A stretch of 64,000 nucleotides of DNA from Erwinia_E haradaeae_C. Its GTDB lineage: Bacteria; Pseudomonadota; Gammaproteobacteria; Enterobacterales; Enterobacteriaceae. Below the pieces are notes generated by a model. The model saw only the letters and a list, made by a program, of their open reading frames with translations. It searched no databases and had not been told where the DNA came from. Below, piece by piece: positions 58,501-64,000 of this stretch. Positions within the stretch are counted from its first letter, which is position 1. The number at the start of each line of letters is the position of its first letter. The translations under genes and the position numbers were made by a program. The stretch is from NCBI RefSeq assembly GCF_900698995.1, contig NZ_LR217735.1, positions 310,001-374,000 on the forward strand. Reading direction: 5' to 3'.

Positions 58501-59390
58501 GGCCATGTGCCATGGAACGTTATGTGGCCATAGGATTGTACCATTCCTCCTGGAAAATTGACTGCTAGATTTTTTAGATATAACTTTTGATTCTTAATAG
58601 TAGCTTTAATTAAAACTTTATAAATAGAGATATGATGATCTCCTATAAAATGTAAATTTTCGCAGAAAATCGTCATGAGCTTTATATGAACCGGAAGATG
58701 AAATATTGGTAGATCTTGAATTAATATCTGTTTTTGTAGTGTTTGAATTATTTTGTTTATGTAAATACAGGATAATAGGTGTATAGATGGTTTTTTTATA
58801 TTATATATTGACTCTTGTATGTTTAATTTTTTGGTTTTAGTTTTCGGTAATGAAACTGTGAGCCCTTGCATATGAGATGATGTTAATGTGAGCTCATGTG
58901 GCTGCCATTTAGCCCCGCCGATAAAAGATGCGAGATATATTCCGGTTTTCTTTATCTGTATATTTATTTTATAAAGAGCTAATTTTTTGAGTATTACAGG
59001 ATAATAGGAGATATTATATTTATAATTCTTTTGTTTTATTAGATTAGCGATTTGCAATGATGGCCAATTATTATCGATCAATATATTAACCTTTTTTAGC
59101 ATTAATTCATTCACATAGAGTTTTTTATGCATTAAGCACTTATAACTTAGTTTGAAGTGAACCTTGTCTATATTTATGCTGATACCTGGTGTGTTATAGA
59201 GGACTCCTGTTAAAACACCATCATGTAAAGTTCCGTTGATTGTGCTGATGTGGAGAGCAGAGATAGATTTTGTTGCTGTGTGCAATACCAGCTTCATGCC
59301 ATTAGTAGTGTTTACTAAGAACGCAATAAAACACAATATTAATACGCTTAAGATAAAAAAGAAAGTCAGTCCCTTTTTAAACCATTTCAT
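55575..59390 (-). CDS. tamB: Translocation and assembly module protein TamB
   Basis: TamB is a very large inner-membrane-anchored protein whose beta-taco groove spans the periplasm. It works with TamA in outer-membrane protein insertion and phospholipid transport. An N-terminal membrane anchor (about residues 7-27) is followed by long repetitive beta-rich AsmA-like sequence and the C-terminal DUF490 domain (about residues 930-1271, with DDVVAGVKITGLANDPKFEV, SYLLRGQ). It ends in YQFEF, like the aromatic-ended final strand of E. coli TamB. The 1271 residues compare with 1259 in E. coli, so it is full length. Its ATG overlaps the tamA stop as ATGA, giving coupled translation. Confidence 0.95.
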   Translation of the reverse strand: MKWFKKGLTFFFILSVLILCFIAFLVNTTNGMKLVLHTATKSISALHISTINGTLHDGVLTGVLYNTPGISINIDKVHFKLSYKCLMHKKLYVNELMLKKVNILIDNNWPSLQIANLIKQKNYKYNISYYPVILKKLALYKINIQIKKTGIYLASFIGGAKWQPHELTLTSSHMQGLTVSLPKTKTKKLNIQESIYNIKKPSIHLLSCIYINKIIQTLQKQILIQDLPIFHLPVHIKLMTIFCENLHFIGDHHISIYKVLIKATIKNQKLYLKNLAVNFPGGMVQSYGHITFHGTWPLNFMLHSIIHRNKLQPENIYANLNGDVYGHLKLKCKLSGSIQALVSLNAQLTPSGEQIYIQLQSSKLFWPLYGAIPLRANNVHFIFRGNLHDYSISLSADLGGQYIPSIMLIANGEGNADELVIKTLQLKSSKNITEFKGKINWKKSMNWCGELRFFDIARDKQNPITAPSLSQEPMTYGSLYTRKNKIFKDQIWQTKNLGIYFPITRSLLHHPLKIYGSLSTDSVGQCHIPVIKLNLGGNTITIKCIFNKQVNVYVHINAKYLEHFVTGLSGGAHGDIHAQGDLTKLRLLINLNANHLKWHKVQIVHMKLNGSIITNNKIQSEINLYAEKLKQNNMLINFFKLHAIGTVKKHILTINLQGNHAVSQITIQGSLDPIAGRWSGTCPNVYFSNTLGTWRSSNNITLDYLYEKQIFGIGPSSVDKPKIASSRLKIIKSNTFGDLKISLNHVNLAIFNMFMPVTTQLSGTLNTGYAHITLNRHTLLFNGTMSVIGNHIIINHNVTGHNIPIILNSFQVYLAFKNNCMQFKWRASIIHNGVLYGNIQVSDLNGERILLGDLNVDSLSIGLLNAILMPGETISGIINTHLHLGGSLKKPQVFGNMLLSNASFDTGFIPMKLSTAKVDILFNGVTSNLRGVMKTEQGTIIFHGITDWSQLNNWHTRISVTGNRVRCTVPPILKMDIIPDLTFEAAPKSLTLVGDIYIPWARFLLQTAPLTISRVSSDEILLDSDLKPIAPRSMTIPISSRLRIHIGNDVILKAFGLQGKLHGNLKITQNKKGLGLYGQIKILAGRFHAYAQDLTIRKGELQFSGLIDQPYLNIEAIRNPESTTDDVVAGVKITGLANDPKFEVFSDPEQTQESALSYLLRGQKLTSASNDSYALTSTLISIGLAHSESIISKIGKIVRVKNLSMATIGAGDKQQVQVSAYILPSLQIKYGFGIFDTLETLTLRCQLMPKLYLEAIYGLDQAIDILYQFEF

Positions 59391-61138
59391 AGTTCCGGTC
59401 CAAGACCAATATACAATTGTATATTATGCGCATTGCCTTTACCTATTGGGCGTGCAATATCAAGTTTTAGCGGACCTAGAAGGGATTGCCAGCGTATTCC
59501 GACACCAATACCAGTATTAATGAGATTTTTTTGAAGATCTTGAAGAGCCGAGCCTGAGTCAATAAATACTGCTCCCCACCATTTCCCGGTCATATGATAT
59601 TGATATTCTATTGATCCTATTGCTAACTTTGAGGCGCCAGTTAGTTTTCCCTGATTATCATGTGGAGATAGTCCTTTATATTTATAACCTCGAACACTTT
59701 GATCGCCACCAGCAAAAAAACGTAGATCCGGTGGAATTTTTGAGAAGTTTTTAGTACGGATCCAGCCTAGATTGATTCGTTCAATAAATCGAGATCTTTC
59801 TTGTACAGTTTGAATCCATACATTTTTTGCTTGTATTACGATAAAATCGATATATGAACCCCATAAGGAATTTGATATATCAACAGAATAATGCTGAGAA
59901 TTACCATAATTTGGCATCATCAATGAACCATGTGAACGGGTTCGATCAAGAGTAATTCCTGGATAAATGAGCATTGTAGTATTAGTATTATTACCCTGAG
60001 TAAAATGGTCTAGTATCCAATGTATATGAGCGGCCCATTTCCAGCTATTGGATCGCTCCCAATATTGTGATATAGATAAAGTGGAAGCATCAGACTTAGT
60101 GTCATTTAAATGAGTGCGTTTCAGGCCGCCTTGTAATAGGTAATATTGCTCTAGTGGGTTTTGCAAAAGTGGTATTTTATATGTCCACTCGAGGTTTTTC
60201 TCAGGCGCTGAGATTTTTATGATAGTATGAAAGCTGTGCCCTCGGTTATTAACGCAGCTCTTCTTCCATTTTGTTTTTAGATGTGGCCCAATATCCGTTG
60301 AAGATCCAAAACCAGTTTCAATAATATTACGAGCGCGTGTTGTAACAATTCCTTTAAATTGTACCTTTTTATCTATGTTTTTTTTATCAAAACTTGGAAT
60401 AACAGCTACTGAATTAAACCAGCCAGTTGCTGATAATCGCCGCGTTAGTTCTGCTACGTTATTAGCAGAATAGAAATCGCCTACGTGAAATGGTATTATG
60501 TTCTGCAAATATGCTTCACGGATATGTGAGCCTATAAAAGTGACTGCGCCAAAACAGTAACGTTCTCCACTATCATAGTCAATGTCCCAAAATGCTATAT
60601 GACGAGAGACGGCCACTTGTAATTGACGTTTAAGATAAGTAGCATCAAAGTAACCTTTACGTAATGCTATTTTGTCTAAAGAATTTTTAAAGTTTTCGTA
60701 TTTTTTGTGATTTAGGATGCTATATTTTAGAGGTTTTTCTTTTGAAACTAGCGCAAGATAATCGCCATCTCTGCATGCACTGCCTCTTAATTTTACTCTT
60801 GCTTGAAAAATTGTAATTGGCTTGCCTGGTATGATTTGTACGATAAGTAAGGGGGTTTGATTGGGTCTCTGAGGCTGTATAAGATAAAAAGTGATCTTCG
60901 GTTCATAATATCCTAATGCTTTAAGGGCCTCTTTAATCATTGCGCTAATATGAGAGCGACAACGGATATCTGTAAAAACTTCCTGATTAGTTAATGCAGA
61001 TAAATGTGCTTGAACGTTAGTTTTTAAATTTTTCGGTAACCCGATGATTTTTAAATTAGCCTGATCTGCCCTGGCGATAGAAGAATAGATGCTGATAATA
61101 AATAAAACCGATAGAAGATAGATATAAATTTTCGGCAA
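59387..61138 (-). CDS. tamA: Translocation and assembly module protein TamA (Omp85)
   Basis: TamA is an outer-membrane Omp85 protein that pairs with TamB to assemble a subset of outer-membrane proteins. A signal peptide (about residues 1-24) precedes three POTRA domains (about 25-265) and a 16-strand barrel. EALKALGYYEPKI, ALRKGYFDATYLK and AFWDIDYDSGERYCFGAVTF mark the POTRAs. FFAGGDQSVRGYKYKG contains the loop-6 VRGY motif, and the chain ends in YIGLGPEL, identical to E. coli. The start is TTG at 61138, supported by AAGGAG (61144-61149 on the minus strand) 5 nt away. The length is 583 residues against 577. Confidence 0.96.
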   Translation of the reverse strand: MPKIYIYLLSVLFIISIYSSIARADQANLKIIGLPKNLKTNVQAHLSALTNQEVFTDIRCRSHISAMIKEALKALGYYEPKITFYLIQPQRPNQTPLLIVQIIPGKPITIFQARVKLRGSACRDGDYLALVSKEKPLKYSILNHKKYENFKNSLDKIALRKGYFDATYLKRQLQVAVSRHIAFWDIDYDSGERYCFGAVTFIGSHIREAYLQNIIPFHVGDFYSANNVAELTRRLSATGWFNSVAVIPSFDKKNIDKKVQFKGIVTTRARNIIETGFGSSTDIGPHLKTKWKKSCVNNRGHSFHTIIKISAPEKNLEWTYKIPLLQNPLEQYYLLQGGLKRTHLNDTKSDASTLSISQYWERSNSWKWAAHIHWILDHFTQGNNTNTTMLIYPGITLDRTRSHGSLMMPNYGNSQHYSVDISNSLWGSYIDFIVIQAKNVWIQTVQERSRFIERINLGWIRTKNFSKIPPDLRFFAGGDQSVRGYKYKGLSPHDNQGKLTGASKLAIGSIEYQYHMTGKWWGAVFIDSGSALQDLQKNLINTGIGVGIRWQSLLGPLKLDIARPIGKGNAHNIQLYIGLGPEL

Positions 61139-63182
61139 AAGGACTCCTTTGTATTATTGTTATCTATAGTGTGATTATCGTGTCATTCTGTGTCATGGGA
61201 TATAATTTCTCATATCTATATTTAATAGTTTTGCGCTATTTTATATTTTTTCTATGTATAATATTTAAGAGATAAAATCTGCTATATGATATAATAAAGC
61301 ACTATTATGAGATGAATATACCATGAAAATATCGCTTAACAGCATAATTAGATAAACAATTTTGAGCCTCATAATTTTCATATGTTTATGAAAGTAATAT
61401 ATTAGAATTTATAATTTTAATGGTCTTTTTTTTAAAAAAAACTATCTTTAGTATATCTAGTTTTTTCAATTTTTTAGTTTAGTTATATGTACTACTAGTC
61501 ATGTATAGATAATATTTACACATATAACTATAACTATCAAAAGTTATGTTTATTCTTGAGTTTTCATGGAGTATATTATATCTTTTAAGTTAAAGTTTTT
61601 CTCTTATAAATCGTTCATTGAAAAGTAAGATTAAATTTTCATTTATGTTTTGCTTGATATGATTAAAATTTAGTTTTTTAGAGATTAAGGTTTTATGGAT
61701 TTTGATATAATTTTTTGTATATTCATGCCAGTAACGTTCATTTAGTAATCATTGTTATGAAATAACATACAAAGACAATTAATATATTTAGATAAAAGTT
61801 ATCATATAAATGATAATCTTTGTGTTCTTTATACAATATGATTGTTTTATCAGTGATTATGAGTGGCGTTAAAAATATTTTATGTCCTTATGTCTTGATT
61901 GTAACATCTTTTGCGTTCATTCTGCAGCAGAAAAAAACTCGTAAAGCTGATAGTGGAAAGAAGTTATTCGTATTTTTTAACATTCTTACATTATGGAATA
62001 TTTTTGCATTAATAATAATTGAATTAATTAAGTTTTTTTCTAAATCGTAACATACTGTTCTATATGAAAGAGGTAAAAAATAAATAAATTTACTATTTAT
62101 ACAGTACATACAATACGCATGTGTAATGAAAGTAAAAATTTTTTATATTATCGATCATATGGAGAGAGTACTATTAGTGTATAGAATATTTTTATGTTTA
62201 ATGGAATATATTACTAATTATATTAGGATTATATTTTTTATAATAGTAATTACATTTTATATGTTTGCTTTCTAATTAACAGATAATATATTTCCATGGT
62301 AAAATAAGAAAATATTTATTTTAAGCTTTTATATTAATAACTAAAATTATTGAATATCTAAAAATTAATAGTGAGTTAGAGAATTATTATTCTAATAACC
62401 ATGCGATCTTCAATTATAGTTATAAAGAATCATATAGTATGAGTTTTAATGACAAATCCTCGCAATTGCATTTATCGCTTTTCTGTTTAGCCACCTTAGT
62501 ATAATTAATTAGTATATGCTTAATGTTAATTTGTAATATAATATTGAATTAAATTAAGGTTTCTTGTAGTTTTTTTATTTTAGAATATATAAAATAATAT
62601 AAAAAAGATTAATCTACCATAATATTGAAATGGTTATTAGAAAATTAATAGCAGTATTATTTATACTGAGCATGTATTATGACAACAGGTCATGCTTTGT
62701 GATTTATGAATATTATTAGTATATTCATGATATATCCTTATATTGTAAAGAATGATGCTTATGTTAAAAAAAATTATTAAATTTTTTAAATTTACACTAT
62801 AAATTTAGAGCATTTTAACTATGAGTGCAGATGTTTTAGTATAAATATATAATTTAAGGATATTTTAAGAAGCCAGTAAGATTTATGTTAGCAATATTTC
62901 TATATCACATAGTGATTGTTATTGATAGTTGTAAGGTAAGAATATCAGATTAAACTGACGTTATGTTTTTTCTGTATCACCAATGTATCGCTTTTATCGA
63001 ATATGTAATAAAATGAAAATAGAGGAGAGTTGGCTAACTTTTAGTATTTTAATATAAATCAATGTCTTTAGTAAAAAGCTTTGATAGATAAAATCGTACG
63101 GAGTATTGCGATAAATAATTTTTATTATGATATAGAATGTTCATTATATTAGTTAATTAAATAATAAACGTTAAAGTATCAA
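61139..63182. other. Divergent gene-poor region tamA/mrdA
   Basis: About 2 kb between divergent genes, expected to hold both promoters. In E. coli rsfS and rlmH precede mrdA, and neither is recognisable here. One small frame (61838-62050) is listed separately. The remainder is AT-rich without strong structure. Confidence 0.5.
61838..62050 (+). CDS. Hypothetical small membrane protein (doubtful)
   Basis: An open frame of 70 codons from ATG 61838 (an in-frame TTG at 61820 adds six). Its reading has two hydrophobic stretches (about residues 10-28 and 48-65) around a basic loop QQKKTRKADSGKK, a hairpin membrane topology. The middle, about 61855-61975, is less AT-rich than the flanks, which mildly favours coding. 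There is no clear ribosome site, no homologue that I recognise and an overlapping frame on the other strand. Frames of this length are expected by chance a few times in this much gene-free DNA. Confidence 0.22.
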   Translation: MIVLSVIMSGVKNILCPYVLIVTSFAFILQQKKTRKADSGKKLFVFFNILTLWNIFALIIIELIKFFSKS

Positions 63183-64000
63183 ATGAAATCAAAAGATAGC
63201 TTCTTCCATGATCATGGTGCTAAAAAAAAACTATTTGTTTATCACATATACATTCTTTTTGTAGGAATTTTGTTATTATTTGGAATATTACTCATTAATC
63301 TTTATTCTTTACAAATTATCCATTATAAAGATTATAATACGCATTCCAATAAAAATCGAATTAAATTAATACCAATTCCTCCCAAGAGAGGTCTTATTTG
63401 TGATAGAAATGGCGTACTTTTAGCGCTAAATAGAACTATATATCAGCTAAAAATTATACCAGAAAAAGTTGAAAACTTATCATTAATTTTGCAGCAACTC
63501 ACGCCTATTGTCAATTTGACAACTAAAGAATTAAACGATTTTAACAAAGCGAGAAAACGAGTGAATCGCTTTGCTTCTATTGTTTTAAAAACCAATTTAA
63601 GCGATAGTCAAGTTTCCAGATTTTTAGTTAATCAGTATCGCTTTCGAGGGGCGATCATAAAAGGTTATCAGCAACGATTATATCCTTATGGATCAGTTCT
63701 TACTCATGTGCTTGGATATGTGTCAAAGATTAATCATCAAGATATACAACGATTGGCAATTAATGGTAGCTGGTCTAATTATATAGCGACCTGTAATATT
63801 GGCAAATTCGGTATTGAGCGTTATTATGAAAGTTTATTACATGGTAACACTGGATATGCATCAGTTGAGGTTAATGACCATGGGCGAGTTGTTCGTCAAC
63901 TCGACAAAATGGCACCTCAGGCGGGTGGAAATATTTACCTGAGTATTGATTTAAAACTACAACAATATATTGAGACTCTCTTGCGGGGTAGCCGTTCGGC
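63183..64000 (+). CDS. mrdA: Penicillin-binding protein 2, 5' part
   Basis: MrdA (PBP2) is the transpeptidase of the elongasome that maintains rod shape, working with RodA. The first 272 codons are present and the gene runs off the window. An N-terminal cytoplasmic tail and membrane anchor (about residues 20-45) lead into NLYSLQIIHYKDYNTHSNKN, IPPKRGLICDRNGVLLALNR and the pedestal domain with YPYGSVLTHVLGYVSKIN and IGKFGIERYYESLLHG. This matches PBP2 and not FtsI. The catalytic serine lies beyond the window. No clear Shine-Dalgarno precedes the ATG. Confidence 0.95.
   Translation, partial: MKSKDSFFHDHGAKKKLFVYHIYILFVGILLLFGILLINLYSLQIIHYKDYNTHSNKNRIKLIPIPPKRGLICDRNGVLLALNRTIYQLKIIPEKVENLSLILQQLTPIVNLTTKELNDFNKARKRVNRFASIVLKTNLSDSQVSRFLVNQYRFRGAIIKGYQQRLYPYGSVLTHVLGYVSKINHQDIQRLAINGSWSNYIATCNIGKFGIERYYESLLHGNTGYASVEVNDHGRVVRQLDKMAPQAGGNIYLSIDLKLQQYIETLLRGSRS

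Noticed and set aside
61888..62109. 73-codon minus-strand frame in the tamA/mrdA spacer
   Set aside because: It overlaps the + strand candidate at 61838-62050, is rich in residues typical of random AT-rich DNA and has no ribosome site.
1..64000. Insertion sequences, prophage, integrons, toxin-antitoxin or secondary-metabolite genes
   Set aside because: Every convincing gene is a core enteric orthologue. No transposase, integrase or terminal inverted repeat pair was seen.

Overview
The window is very AT-rich chromosomal DNA from a reduced gammaproteobacterium related to Enterobacterales. Almost every protein aligns from end to end with its Escherichia coli namesake, from memory of those sequences. 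I see no transposases, phage genes, CRISPR arrays or restriction systems. By my own tally only about two thirds of the window is coding, and the rest is long, nearly featureless AT-rich DNA. That combination fits an intracellular insect endosymbiont still undergoing genome reduction. A Blochmannia-type ant symbiont is a reasonable guess, but the genus is an inference and not proven here.

Layout. (1) 1-19282 is an enteric-style block: rpsB (3' end), tsf, pyrH, frr, dxr, uppS, cdsA, [rseP missing], bamA, skp, lpxD, fabZ, lpxA, lpxB, [rnhB missing], dnaE, accA, all on +. (2) 19652-29842 holds tldD (+), a long-type ugd (-), rsmH and ftsL as a remnant of the division/cell-wall cluster, then mfd (+). 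(3) 29843-36153 has a tRNA-Ser(GGA), dapD (+), and murA and ibaG (-). (4) 37406-40504 is the mla phospholipid-transport operon (-), split from ibaG-murA by 1.25 kb of gene-free DNA. (5) 41191-46710 has paeA/ytfL, gshB, yqgE, ruvX (+) and htpX (-). (6) 46711-54407 is sparse, with only grxB, fldA, infA and hemE (all -). (7) 55575-61138 is tamA-tamB (-). The 5' end of mrdA (+) runs off the window from 63183.

How the genes work together. The retained set is dominated by envelope building: isoprenoid precursor and undecaprenyl carrier (dxr, uppS), phospholipid and fatty acid supply (cdsA, accA, fabZ), lipid A (lpxD, lpxA, lpxB), outer-membrane protein assembly (bamA, skp, tamA, tamB), lipid traffic (mlaFEDCB), peptidoglycan (murA, mrdA, dapD) and division (ftsL, rsmH). 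Information processing (rpsB, tsf, frr, infA, dnaE, mfd, tRNA), nucleotide supply (pyrH), redox (gshB, grxB, fldA) and haem (hemE) complete it. A symbiont that still makes a complete Gram-negative envelope is implied.

Main points for a second look: a six-copy 18-bp tandem array just before cdsA, in which every unit is a minicistron with its own Shine-Dalgarno-like core, start and stop; a 17-bp tandem array before skp; gene-sized empty spaces exactly where rseP and rnhB should be; a broken mla-ibaG-murA operon and a broken division cluster; several perfect long inverted repeats in gene-free DNA; and a tRNA-Ser whose discriminator base appears to be A. I found no convincing new multi-gene system.
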